From Halichoerus grypus (Eukaryota; Chordata; Mammalia; Carnivora; Phocidae), in the NCBI RefSeq assembly GCF_964656455.1, contig NC_135712.1:95332294-95396293 (forward strand): DNA of 64,000 bases. The letters run 5' to 3'. The notes under the pieces were generated by a model, which was not told the origin of the DNA, searched no databases, and saw only the letters and a program-made list of their open reading frames with translations. The first letter of the stretch is position 1. The number at the start of each line of letters is the position of its first letter. The position numbers and the translations under genes are program-made. This document shows positions 36,301 through 50,000 of this stretch, one piece after another.

Positions 36301-39300
36301 CGATCCATTGTTTTCATATAACACCCAGTGCTCCATGCAGTACGTGCCCTCCTTAATACCCATCACCGGGCTAACCAATCACCCCTCCCCCCTCTCCTCT
36401 AAAACCCTGTTTGTTTCTCAGAGTCCATAGTCTCTCCTGGTTCATCTCTCCCTCCAATTCCCCCCCCCCCCCATTTTCCCCTTCCTTCTCCTAATGTCCT
36501 CCATGTTATTCCTTATGTTCCACAAATAAGTGAAACCATATGATAATTGACTTTCTCTGCTTGACTTATTTCACTTAGCATAATCTCCTCCAGTCCCATC
36601 CATGTTGATGTAAAAGTTGGGTATTCATCCTTTCTGATGGCTGAGTAATATTCCATTGTATATATGGACCACATCTTCTTTATCCATTCACCTGTTGAAG
36701 GGCATCTCGGCTCTTTCCACAGTTTGGCTATTGTGGACATTGCTGCTATGAACATTGGGGTGCATATGGCCCTTCTTTTCACTACATCTGTGTCTTTGGG
36801 GTAAATACCCAGGAGTGCAATTGCTGGGTCATAGGGTAGCTCTAGTTTTAACTTTTTGAGGAACCTCCACACTGTTTTCCAAAGTGGCTGTACCAACTTG
36901 CATTCCCACCAACAGTGTAAGAGGGTTCCCCTTTCTCCACAACCTCTCCAACATTTGTTGTTTCTTTCCCTGTCCATTTTTGCCATTCTAACTGGTGTAA
37001 GGTGGTATCTCAGTGTGGTTTTGATTTGGATTTCCCTGATGGCTAATGACGATGAACATTTTTTCATGTGTCTGTTAGCCATTTGTATGTCTTCTTCAGA
37101 GAAGTGTCTTTTCATAGCTTCTGCCCACTTTTTGACTTGATTATTTGGTTTTTGGGTGTTGAGTTTGAGAAGTTCTTTCTAGATCTTGGATACCAGCCCT
37201 TTATCTGTAGTGTCATTTGCAAATATCTTCTCCCATTCTGTGGGTTGCCTCTTTGTTTTGTTGACTATTTCCTTTGCTGTGCAGAAGCTTTTTATCTTGA
37301 TGAAGTGCCAAAAGTTCATTTTTGCTTTTGTTTCACTAGCTTTTGGAGATGTATCTTGAAAGAAGTTGCTGTGGGCGATGTCAAAGAGGTTACTGCCTAT
37401 GTTCTCCTCTAGGATTTTGATAGATTCCTGTCTCACATTGAGGTCTTTCATCCACTTTGAGTTTATCTTTGTGAATGGTGTTAGAGAATGGTCGAGTTTC
37501 ATTCTTCTGCATGCAGCTGTCCAATTTTCCCAGCACCATTTATTGAAGAGACTGTCTTTTTTCCATTGCATGTTTTTTCCTGCTTTGTCAAAGATTATTT
37601 GACCATAGAGTTGAGGGTCCATATCTGGGTTCTCTATTCTGTTCCATTGGTCTAGATGTCTGTTTTTGTGCCAGTACCATGCTGTCTTGGTGATCACAGC
37701 TTTGTAATATAGCTTGAAATCGGGCATCGTGATGCCCCCAGCTTTGTTTTTCTTTTTCAACATTTCCTTGGCGATTCGGGGTCTTTTCTGATTCCATACA
37801 AATTTTAGGATTGTTTGTTTCAGCGCTTTGAAAAATGTCATTGGAATTTTGATCGGGATGGCATTAAAGGTAAAGATTGCTCTGGGTAGCATAGACATTT
37901 TAACAATGTTTTTTCTTCCGATTCATGAGCAGGGAATATTTTTCCATCTTTTTGTGTCTTCTTCAATTTCTTTCATGAGTGTTTTGTAGTTCCTAGAGTA
38001 TAGATCCTTTACCTCTTTGGTTAGGTTTATTCCGAGGTATCTTATGGTTTTTGGTGCTATTGTAAATGGAATCGTTTCTCTAATTTCTCTTTCTACAGGT
38101 GCGTTGTTAGTGTATAAGAAAGCAACTGATTTCTGTGCATTGATTTTGTATCCTGCCACATTACTGAATTGCTGGATGAGTTCTAGTAATTTGGGGGTGG
38201 AGTCTTTTGGGTTTTCCACATAAAGTATCCTGTCGTCTGCAAAAAGAGAGTTTGACTTCTTCTTTGCCAATTTGAATACCTTTTATCTCTTTTTGTTGTC
38301 TGATTGCTGTTGCTAGGACTTCTAGTACTATGTTGAACAATAGTGGCGAGAGTGGGCATCCTTGATGTGTTCCTGATCTTAAGGGAAAGGCTCTCAGCTT
38401 TTCCCCATTGAGGATGATATTCACTGTGGGTTTTTCATAGATGGATTTTATGAACTTGAGGAATGTTCCCTCTATCCCTGTACTCTGGAGAGTTTTAATC
38501 AGGAAAGGATGTTGTATTTTGTCGAATGCTTTTTCTGCATCAATTGAGAGGACCATATGGTTCTTCTCCCTCCTCTTATTAATGTGTTCTATCACATTGA
38601 TTGATTTGCGAATGTTGAACCACCCTTGCATGCCGGGGATAAATCCCACTTGGTCGTGGTGGATGATCCTTTTAATGTATTGTTGGATCCTATTAGCTAG
38701 GATTTTGTTGAGGATTTTGGAATCCATATTCATCAGGGATATCGGTCTGAAATTCTCCTTTTTGATGGGGTCTTTGCCTGGTTCAGGGATTAAGGTAATG
38801 CTGGCCTCATAGAATGAGTTTGGAAGTTTTCCTTCTGTTTCTATTTTTTGAAACACCTTCAGGAGAATAGGTATTACTTCTTTGAATGTTTGGTAGAATT
38901 TCCCAAGGAATCCATCAGGCCCTGGACTCTTGTTTTTTGGGAGGTTTTTGATCACTGCTCCAATCTCGTTACTGGTTATTGGCCTATTCAGGTTGTCAAT
39001 TTCATCCTGTTTCAGTCTTGGCAGCTTATAGGTTTCCAGGAAGGCCTCCATTTCATCCAGATTGCTCAGTTAATTGGCATATGGTTGTTGATAATAATTT
39101 CTAATAATTGTTTCTATTTCCTTGGTGTTAGTCGTGATCTCTCCCCTTTCATTCATAATTTTATTAATTTGTGTCTTTTCTCTTTTCTTTTGGATAAGTC
39201 TGGCCAGTGGTTTATCGATCTTATTAATTCTTTCAAAGAACCAACTTCTAGTTTCGTTGATCTGATCTACTGTGTTTCTGGTTTCTAATTCATTGATTTC

Positions 39301-42300
39301 TGCTCTAATTTTAATTATTCCTCTTCCAATGTGTGGCTTAGGAGTCGTTTGTTGCTTTTTCTCTAGTTCTTTAAGGTGTAGAGTTAGTTGGTGAATTCGG
39401 GATTTTTCTATTTTTTTTGAGTGAGGCTTGGATGGCTATGTATTTCCCATTTGGAACCGCCTTTGCAGTATCCCATAGGTTTTGGACCAGTGTGTTTTCG
39501 TTCTCATCTGTTTCCATGAATTGTTTAAGTTCTTCTTTGATTTCTTGGTTGACCCAAACATTCTTGAGCAGAGTGGTCTTTAGCTTCCAAGTATTTGAAT
39601 TTCTGCCAAATATTTTCTTGTGATTGAGCTCCAGTTTTAGAGCATTGTGATCTGAGAATATGCAGGGAATAATCTCAGTCTTTTGGTATCGGTTGAGACC
39701 TGATTTGTGACCCAGTATATGGTCTATTCTGGAGAAAGTTCCATGTGCGCTCGAGAAGAATGAGTATTCTGTTGTTTTAGGGTGGAATGTTCTGTAAATA
39801 TCTATGAGGTCCATCTGGTCCAATGTATCATTCAAAGCTCTTGTTTCCTTGTTGATTTTCTGCTTAGATGATCTGTCCATTGCTGAGAGTGGAGTATTGA
39901 GGTCTCCTACAATTAACATATTGTTATCAATATGACTCTTTATTTTGGTTAACAGTTGGCTTATGAAGATGGCTGCTCCCATGTTGGGGGCATAGATATT
40001 TACAGTTGTTAGATCTTCTTGTTGGATAGACCCTTTAAGAATGATATAGTGTCCTTCTATGTCTCTTATTACAGACTTTAGTTTAAAATCTAATTTGTCT
40101 GTTATAAGAATTGCTACCCCAGCTTTCTTTTGAGGTCCATTGGCATGGAAGATGGATCTCCATCCCTTCACTTTCAGTCTGGATGTATCTTTAGGTTCAA
40201 AATGAGTCTCTTGTAGGCAGCATATGGATGGGTCCTGTCTTTTTATCCAATCTGCAACCCTGTGCCGTTTTATGGGAGCGTTTAGGCCATTCACGTTGAG
40301 AGTGATTATTGAAAGATATGAATTAATTGTCATCACGTTGCCTGTGAAGACGTTGTTTTTATAGATTGTCCCTGTAAATTTCTGTTGTAGATCACTCTTG
40401 GGGTCTTTCTCCTTTTATAGAACCCCCCCTTAATATTTCTTGCAGGGCCGGCTTAGTGGTCACATATTCTTTCAACTTCTGCCGGTCGTGGAAGCTCTGC
40501 ATCTTTCCATCCATTCTAAATGAAAGCCTTGCCGGGTAAAGTGTTCTTGGCTGCATGTTCTTCTCATTTAGTACCCTGAGTATGTCTTGCCAGGCCTTTC
40601 TGGCTTGCCAGGTCTCTGTGGATAGGTCTGACGTAATTCTGATGTTCCTCCCTCTGTACGTAAGGAATCTCTTCCCCCTAACTGCCCTTAGGATGGTTTC
40701 CTTGGTTCTAAAATTTGCAAGTTTTACTATTACATGCCGGGGTGGTGGCCTGTTTTCCTTGATCTTAGGAGGGGTCCTCTCTGCCTCTAGGACTTGAATG
40801 TTTGTTTCATTCCCCAGATTAGGGAAGTTCTCAGCTACGATTTGCTCAAATACATCTTCTAGCCCTCTCTCTCCACTCCCTCCAGGATTCTTATTATTCT
40901 GACATTGGAACGCCTCATGGTGTCAGTTATTTCTCTGATTCTATTTTCATGGATTCTGAGTTGTTTTTCCCTGGCCTCCTCTTTTCCCTTTTTATCTATT
41001 ACACTGTCTTCCAGATCGCTTATTCTCTCTTCTGTCTCAGTTACCCTAGCTGTTAGATTATCTAGATTGGATTGGATCTCATTGATAGCATTTTTAAGTT
41101 CTGCCAATTCACCTTTTATTTCTGCCCTTAGAGACTCTGTGTTGCCATTAATTGATTTCTCCATTCTAGCCATTGTCTTCACAATTGCTAGCCTGAATTC
41201 CATCTCTGACATCTTGGTTATATTTGCATCCATTTGTAAATCTGCAGCATAAGTCATAATCTCTGAGTCTTTTCTATTTTGGGGGCTCTTCCTCCTAGTT
41301 ATTCTGTTGATGGGTGTTTGAGGGAATGTATAGAGTCCAAATTATCGACCAGAACCCAAGCAATATGCACCTGTTTTCTTGGGACCTTAGGGTTGCTGGC
41401 CTCTTGTTTTCCCAGCCTGACTTCTGTGGGAGGGGCCTGCCGTACTGTTACTCTGGCAACCCTGTTCGGGCAGAGTTGCCCTGCGCCCCTGTGGCGGGGG
41501 ATGGGCTCAGTGAGAATCAGTTTTTGGGGCTTTTGTTCTCTGGCGGCTTTTCTGGCGGCTTTCCACGTCTCTTCCTCAAGTCAGAGCAGAAGAGACCGTT
41601 TCCAACCCTCTGCCTCAGAGCAGAGATCGCAGTCTATTCTTCAGTGAGCTCTCCAGGCCACACTGTCTCCGTTTCTGTCCATGCTGTTATAAACTGCAGC
41701 GACCTGGGTTGTGCGCCCCTCCACAGTGCTCCCAGTCCTGCCTCCAGGTCGGAGCACGTCTCTGCCCTTTGTGCTTCTAAAACCCGCCAGCCGCCAGATT
41801 GCACGCACGCGACCCCGCCACTCCGGGTTTCTGTCCCGGGGGCTGCAGTTCGCAGGCGCGACCCTGCTGCTCCGGGTTTCCACCCTGGGGGCTGCCCTAA
41901 AGTCCTTTCCCTGCCACTACTGGTCTGCGAGTCTGTGCCCGTCCACAGCACGCGAGGCTGTCGCTCACCGGCGGTATAGGATGCCCACGGCCAGGCACCC
42001 TCCCGCTGCCGTTTATCCTCCGATATCTGCCCGCGGAATCACGGCTCCCCGCTTCATACCTTGAATCCAACCGCCTGCGATATTCTGTTTGTAGAGATCC
42101 AGATCTTCTTACATCTCAGGCTGGTTTCATGGGTGCTCAGAGTGGTCCAGTAGATATCCAGCTCAATTCCGGGGACCAGTTGAAATAGGGTCCCCTACTC
42201 CTCTGCCCTCTTTCCCGCTCCTCGCATCCTTATTTTCTATAAGCTAAATACTCTCCATGTACTTAACCTTTCCTCTTACATCTTACTTAAAAAGTTGTTT

Positions 42301-45300
42301 GTTCTTCTCTTTGTATGCTCTTATCTAAACTCCCTTTATGGAAATATTTTTTTCCAAAAGCTGCAAGTAAATGTCTGTGGGAGCTGAAATGTGAGATGTA
42401 TCTGTCTGGAGGCAGCCCTCATCAGTGCCATATCAGACGACACACGATGGGCTGGATTTGATTTGAGCTCCACAGATGGAGTTGTTCTTTCTTTCATTTC
42501 CTGAGACATTATTGGTTTCTTCTTTTGGTACCTTGGTATTTCCTCTGATATTACCAAATTTTAATAATTTTGGCAGTGTCCAGTTGACTGGGCTTTCTTT
42601 TACTGGGAAAGTTTTGGTTATTGTTTTTTGCATAACAAGGGGGAGAATGCAGCTGCTGATATAAACATCTGTTTCAGAAGGTAAGAATGGTGTCACTCAC
42701 CCACGCCATCTTCTTAGACACACGGTCTGGGAAAAGGACATAGGTTCCTTCAGAAAAGCTGAGATATACGCCACATGGTAAATTAACCCTCTGGAGGAGA
42801 GATTGGGAGAAATGGTCTGGAGGAAAGCCCACCAGTGGCTTTTCTTTGAGTGAAAGGGCGGAATCCTGTCTGGTTCATCTGCACTGATGTTAGTTCCTTC
42901 CATTTGCTAGCCTATGAGAGAGACAACCAGCACCAAGATGAGGCAGAAGATGACCCAGAGAATGGACATGAGCCTCAGGATCAGGGGCCCCACGAAACCG
43001 ATCCGGAATCTGAGGCAGATGTAAGTGTCCTCTCTTTTGGTCACGACACTTGGAAACCCCCAAAGCGGAAAGGAAACTTGAAGGTTTGCCTGACGCCAGG
43101 CCTCTGGCTCCAGCTCTGGGTCCAGATGTGTGTGTTATTTCGTCAGTGCCCGAGGAAGGTGGCTTGCGTAATTACATGAGCAGTGTTGTTAACTGTAAAC
43201 CGGGGGCATGCGTGTGTGATGAGACCGGCTCAAAAGTTGTTCTGGGAAAACATAAAAGGAGTTTCCCTTTGCCAACTTTAATAAAATTAAAACTGAGAAA
43301 AGCAAAATTGAGAGGCATTGAAATATGTAGTCATTCTGAAAGATGAAAAAAAAAAAAAGCAATTGTGGGAGTTAGAGAACCGGAGAAAGGAAATGGACCA
43401 TTATGGAGCCCGTTGAACAGTCCACTAGCGCGTTATGTATGTCTTGTGACTGTCATCTCCCACCAGTCAGGCCCAGCAGTCAGGGGCCATTTTAATCAAT
43501 ATGTGGATGGATAAGGATGCGTGGCTTGAGAAGTAAAAGAAAAATCTGCTCAGGTACCATGGTGTAATAGAAAAATTAGAATATAAATTGGTAGAGACCT
43601 ACTAACCGGGAATGTTCTTTGGGTTTACCGAAGAAGGACCCTGGACTCTCAGTTCAGCTGTGTGGCCCAGGACCTGAGGCAAGCAAGGGTCCAGTGAGCG
43701 TGTTCTTGTGCAGATGTGTAGAGGAGTTTCACTGCTCACTTTAGCTCTCCTGTCATCTTTTGCTAGTAAATCAACCACCATGTTTATGAAATCCAGTCTA
43801 TGCTACCGTATGGGTCCTGTTTGTATGGAAAGGAGGATCCATATCCTTCCTTGGTAATCATTGAGAAAGGCTTCCTGATAGCTGCCTGAAGCCCCTTGGA
43901 TGGAAATGGCTTTTCTACTTGCGCAGGGATGTGGCAAACACATTCGCCTGCGGCCTGTGGATCAGCACTTGTGAAAGTATGCTCAGGAAAGAGCAGGAGC
44001 TCCAGAGAGCAGGAGAGCCGGAGGGAGTTTGAGACTGTGAAAGGGCAAGAGAGTGTCTTGCAAGAGGAGCAAGAAAGCAGTGTGCGCCTGACAGGGATGG
44101 AGGGGCAGCAAAAGGATGCCTGTTCCAGTGCCCCCCGCCCCACCCCGGGAGGTGCTGTATACTTCGAGTACTGGACTGTGTAACCCTTTACTTTCCCATC
44201 CGCGGTTTACAGAGGACCCGCTGCTGGCCTTCCTCCCATCCCTTCTTTTAATTAGAAATTGTTAGCCTACTTGTCTCTCTTTGTCTCATCTATTTTATTT
44301 TTTTTTTAATTTTGTCCAGCTTCATTGAGTTATAATTGACCGTCTGTTTTATTTGAACATAACAACCGTGCCTATTAAACTTTACTTGTTACTTGGTTAG
44401 AGTTGGACCCAGTGTGTACGTTTTGTGGGCTTTTGCAAAAGCTTTTGGTACTTTTTTTTCTGAAGAGAATGTGTTAAATTTTTCCTGTGTTTCCACACAA
44501 ATTATTGATAATGCACGAAAACAAATCTATAGAATGAGATTGTGGAGTAATTGGCGTTGTGTGAAGGTGATGATTTGTCACCCTGTATTCCCAAGAAGAG
44601 CGTCATCTGCACTTGCGTGAAGTGTATAACCAGGGGTGTGCACATGATAAGTCAGCTGAGACTGCGGTGAGCCCTTGATTATATTCAAGGCCCCGAAGTG
44701 AATTGAAGTAGAGTCCTGTTGTCTGGAGAACAGCAGTTAGAGACTCAGTCTCACTCTGAGGCCTCATCTCTGGGAAGCATTGCCGCTTCCGTTAAGTGTT
44801 CTGTTGGTGACCCTGGAGGCATCGGGAGGCTCCTGCAGGCATTACCGTATCTGCCCAGCTTGGGCTTTAAACTCTGAACCCTTATGAGGACATGTATTAT
44901 TTTGAAAGGTGCTTCGGGAGTTTGAATGGAAAATAGAGATAATTCTCCAGTTGATCACATGAAGGGCATTTGTTGAACCCCCTCACTGAGAGCTGCCGGA
45001 GCGGGGTTAGGGAGGGGTTTTTCAAGATATACTGCCGGAGACTGGCTTAGCCCCTTCTTGTCTCCTTCACAGCCCCTTTCTTAGGTTCTTTCCGCTGGGG
45101 CCTTCTCACTCTTCGACGGTTGTCCACCCACTTAACGTGAGAAATCACTGGCAGAGGAAGGTTTGTCTGTATAAAAATCAACATACTCATGAAAGAAGTT
45201 ACAATTTGCCTGTCTAAATCTCTCATTTTAATGATTTCTCCTACTTGGTCTTTCGGCTTTTATTAGCTGTTTTTCTTGTTGTCTATTTAGTTGTGCTCAC

Positions 45301-47023
45301 ATTTCTTGTGACAGAATTTGGAGGACTGTTTTGGAATCGCTTACAGAAAACAAGTGCTGTTTGTACTGCATTCTGATTCATTCAGCCTCTGACAAATAAA
45401 GCAAGTTTTCTCTTTTGACAGTGGTATGTGTACTTGCAAGTCCTGGCAAGGATGGATCTGCACAATCTGGTGGAGGACGATTTCATTTTCTGCCAGTGTG
45501 TGTGTGGCCTTTCAAATGAAATTAAGTTTGATCCTGGATTTTGAAGTAGTGGTTGCTTTTTATTAAAATTTTGCAGAGGGCAGCTGTAGAGGATATAAAC
45601 CCAGCAGATGACCCTAATAATCAAGGCGAAGATGAATTTGAGGAAGCTGAGCAAGTGAGAGAAGAAAATTTGCCAGATGAAAATGAAGAGCCAAAACAAA
45701 GTAATCAAAAGCAAGAGAATGCAGAGATGGAGGAGCATTTGGTGGTAAGCAGACGCTAGTGCAGAGGGTGGTTTTAACCTGGGCATCTTAAGAACTGCCT
45801 GGTTTATGCAAAAAGTTAGTCCTAACGCACGCTGACAGAAGGTTTGCCTCTTTGGTTGGGGTTTAGGCCATTATGTGAAACGATATGCCCCCACTCAGAG
45901 AGAGGGTAACACACCTCCTAGGCTTTGTGTTGGAAAGGATTATTCATCATTTCCTGGCCACTGATGCATTGCAAGTACATTTTTTATGGCTGCGAGCTTG
46001 GTCTTTGTCTCGGTGTACTGTAAAACACATCTCCAGTGTTCAGTAACCTGAGCTTCCCCTTTTGTTTCAACAGATGGCAGGAAACCCAGACCAGCAGGAG
46101 GATAATGTGGACGAGCAGTACCAGGAAGAGGGAGAGGAGGAGGTAGGGAGGCGGAACGCAGGAAACTCGTCAGGATGCTTGGTGCATCGCACTCCCCTTA
46201 AGTGGCGGCATCGGCTTTGACCCGCCTTCTGTAGACACCTTCAGAAAGACATAGGCGGGATGAGAGAGGGTGCTTGCAAGAGGAAATGGACCGTGGAAGT
46301 AGAGACATTTGGTTAGGAGGGGACAAAAACAGGGTCATAAAATCCTTCCTTCTGGTTCTCATTAGAAATTTTGAACTGAAAGAAGACATTTGGCCTTCTA
46401 GGAATGGGGGACTTAGGTCTATGTGATCTCTGCAAGAATATTTTCTCCTGTTTCTTTCCCTCATAAAAGATAGAAGAACAAAGCTTTGCCTATTGAGGGG
46501 GGTCTGGAATGACCCCTGTAACTAGCTCTGTAGACATTGCCACAGTTCTGCCTCACAGCGGTGCCCGGCCCCACAGTGTCCGTCAGAATACACTTAACGC
46601 CTTCCAAAAAAGTTTTTGAGTCTCTACTTTTTGCCTGTCTTACCTCCTAAGAATTTAGTGTCATAATGAAATTTAACAATAAAGAAAAGGAAAAATATGT
46701 AAGAAGCTCAGTTGAATAAAATGCATTTGGGTGGAATTTCTTTTCATTTTTTTTAAAGATTTATTTTATTTTAGAGAGAGCATGGGGTGGGGAGGAGCAG
46801 AGGGAGAGGGAGAGAGAATCTCAAGCAGACTCCATGCTGAGCGCGTAGCCTGACACGGGGCTCGATCTCACAACCCTGAGATCAGGACCTGAGCCAAAAT
46901 CAAGAGTCAGCTGCTTTAACCAACTGCACCACCTAGGCACTCCATGGGTGGAATCAATCTTTCTTTCTTTCTTTCTTTTTCTTTCTTTCTTTCTCTTTCT
47001 TTCTTTCTTTCTTTCTTTCTTTT

Positions 47024-47078
<55 letters not shown>

Positions 47079-50000
47079 CTCTCTCTCTCTCTCTTTCTTT
47101 TAAAGATTTGATTTATTTATTTGTTAGAAAGAGAGAGAGAGAGTGAGCACAAGCAGGGGGAATGGCAGGCAGAGGGAGAAGCAGGCTCCCCACCAAGCAA
47201 GGAGCCTGATGCGGGGCTTGATCCCAGGACCCTGGGGATCATGACCTGAGCTGAAGTCAGATGCTTAACCGACTGAGCCACCCAGGCATCCCTCCATGGG
47301 TGGAATTTCTTAAATTTCATTTTAGTTTACTTTTTATTGTAAACTTCTGGCAGATTATTGTTAATTAGTTTCAAGGAGCACCTATCATGGTGACACATCT
47401 GTGTAAGTGATGGATGAATGCGAATGATTGGAGCTGGTTAGTCACAGTGCTCTACTGTGTGGACCACTGAAGCTCCATACCTGGGGATATGCTCTGAATG
47501 AGGCCCTATGTTTAGTCTCTCTCTGGCCCAGTAAAGCTCTGGTTCAGAGGGGTTTGTCAGCCAGGCTTCTTGCCGACATGGGGCTTTAGCCCTAAGGGGA
47601 ACTGCATGAATGGATGGACAAATGTCAGCCCAGACAGATAGCCCCACCACTGGGGACCCTGCTCAGAGTACATGTGCTACTCTACTCGTGTGCATAGTTC
47701 CCTGCTTTTTCAGTTTTGTTGAATTTGTCGTCCACGTCTCAGAGCTAATGCTAAAATTTGCACTTATACCAGAAAAACAGAAAAGGATGTTGCTCTTTAC
47801 AGCCATTGGCAACGTATAGCTCTAGTCATGGGCACTCTGGCTTGATCTTTTTATTCTTTCTCTGTTCTCATCCTGCTGTTCATCCTGATCAAGATCCTGA
47901 GCTGTGGTATCACAAGAGAGCATTAGGAAAACTGGAAGCCTTGAATATTAAGACATTTTGCAAGAAAAAGGTATTCGTCTGGACTTGTCTTGTAACAGGA
48001 TGTCTGGACAAATATTATTCTGTTTCATTATGTCAGATGCCACATATCTGTGAGGGATTAAAAGAGAGGACGTTCACCTTGGCTTCTTTTTAAAAATGCA
48101 GAAGGGTAAACATAAAATTTTAATCAGTATTTACTGATTACTTTTTTACCTTCATATTATGTCAGTTAAAGTGGAGAGAGCACTCCTGTGATCCAAGCGG
48201 GGTCAAGGATAGGGAAAAAACAGACAGGAAGGGAAGAGAGTGGTGACAGGCCGAGGTGAGGACTGCTGCTCTTCGTGTCCCTCAGGTCGGCTGAGCCCAC
48301 CGGAGCCCTTTTTTCTCCCTGCAGCGGGGCCTGCGTCTCTTTCTCTGGTTCCCTGCTCTGAATTCCTGTCTGGCGTCTCTGCCCCTCTTTCGGACCCCCT
48401 CTTGCGTAGGCTCGAGGTCGTGCACCCTGCCATGTAGGAGTGCTCTCAGCCTGCCTTTCTCCTTCCTCGGGTGACTCCCCTCTCTGCCCCTGAGTGGCCC
48501 TTACACAGACTGTGGTGCTTCCTCGGGCAGTTCCTGCGATGCTTAGCTGTTGGATCTTCCCACCTTTTCCCATTGTTCCCAGTTCTTCCCTGGAGGAGGG
48601 AGAAGAGTGGTTCCCGAATACCATTTAAGGACTAGTAATAGAGACGAAGTTCTCACCAGACTGCAGCAAAATGAGAAAGAAAGGAATGCAGTATGTGAGA
48701 ACCCATTTCATGTTTATAAGTGATGCACATGAGACATTTGTGGGACACTCCGAAAGCCATTCAGGGCCGTGTCATACGTGTCCTTCTTCTCTGCATTGAG
48801 CCTCAGAGTACACCGACTACAGGCCCATTGCTGTCGTTGCTTCCCCTCCCGTGAGTCCCACGTCACCTGACTTCCATCAGCATTTGCTCCTAGGGAGGAA
48901 ATGCATCTTGCTAGCGTCCTCCCATCAGACTTGTGACTTGAGCTCAGACAGTGGGACCCGAGATAAGTGGGCTTTTTGGACATTTGCACTATCCCTGCCT
49001 TCTTTTATCTTAGTTCAATAGCGTTATCCTTCTACGACATAAAAACGATGGGTATGAACAAGTGTTCATGGCTCACTGCTTGGGACATTCATGTGGGCAT
49101 CCCATCCCCGTGTTGCTTACTTTCCAGATTTTTTATCTACTTACGAGCAAACAAGACAAATTAATGGCATTGCCAGAAAGTGCTATGGGTGCTTAAAAGT
49201 GGTTTAAATGTTCAAAAAGATATATGTTACACAGATAGATAGATAGGTAAGCTTGAAAACTCTGAGTGCTCATTTCCTCCAAATACAATTGAAAATAGAT
49301 GGATCTGCACACTCGTGGGAGAGCGCACACAGGGTCGCTCAGCTGCTGGTAGGGGGACCGCCAGCCTGTGAGTCACCACAGCACGGGGTTGGTGAGGCGC
49401 ACAGCTCCTGCTAACTGAGACTCAGCCAGCTATGGTGTCCCTCACGAGAGCTGCTGGTGCCGAAGGCCTTTCCTTTGTCCCACTCCATCCACATCTGTAG
49501 ATTCTAGCAATATGCACTACTTCAAGTTCAGTCTTCTGGTTCCTGTCTCATCCCATGACATCTTTGATGTGAAAGCCAAAGCCCATTTCGGACTCAGTAG
49601 ATCCGTCTTATTTTGGCGATTAAACTTTGCTACATCACATAGGGACCATTTCTAAAATGCCTAAGACATTAGATTTCAGTGACTAAAAATGAGTAATGAG
49701 GAACAGTAGTATTGGGAAATCTTTGACAAAATGTTTGCGTCAGCTTTATCAGGGTACTAAAGAGGGTCGAATGTGGAAGACATAATTGGTGTGTCTCCAT
49801 TATAAAAGAGTAACATTTGGCTTCTGTTATTAGTCTAAGCATATCTGAAAATTAGAAACTCCATATCATTTTGTTCCTTTTCAGTAATGCCTTTTAAGAT
49901 GAGTTTGCATTACTTTTGTTCCAAACACGAAGAATATATTACCAGAATAATAATGTATATCTATAAATTTGAAAATTACAAAATTTTCATTTGTGGGTTT

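Larger units (their letters stand above)
36221..42224 (-). mobile_element. Full-length-sized LINE-1, antisense to GOLIM4
   Basis: A 6.0-kb L1 in the w10-w11 intron, flanked by perfect 14-bp target duplications (catccttattttct at 36207-36220 and 42225-42238). On the minus strand it has a GC-rich 5' UTR (about 42224-41260), ORF1 (about 41257-40415), ORF2 (about 40336-36513) and a 3' end with a poly-A tail, seen as T-rich sequence at 36221-36236. The perfect duplications and good protein conservation suggest a fairly young carnivoran insertion. Frameshifts and stops in both ORFs make it unable to move on its own. Confidence 0.95.
35494..42910 (+). other. GOLIM4: GOLIM4 intron w10-w11, mostly a LINE-1
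   Basis: A 7.4-kb intron. About 6 kb of it is the antisense LINE-1 at 36221-42224. The remaining 0.7 kb on each side is unremarkable intron sequence, so the pre-insertion intron was about 1.4 kb. Confidence 0.9.

Noticed and set aside
41314..41979. 221-codon plus-strand frame
   Set aside because: It lies antisense within the GC-rich 5' UTR of the LINE-1 and has no domain.
48166..48624. 152-codon minus-strand frame
   Set aside because: Low-complexity Gly/Arg/Glu/Ser composition in a GC-richer intron patch, with no domain and no supporting splice or poly-A context.
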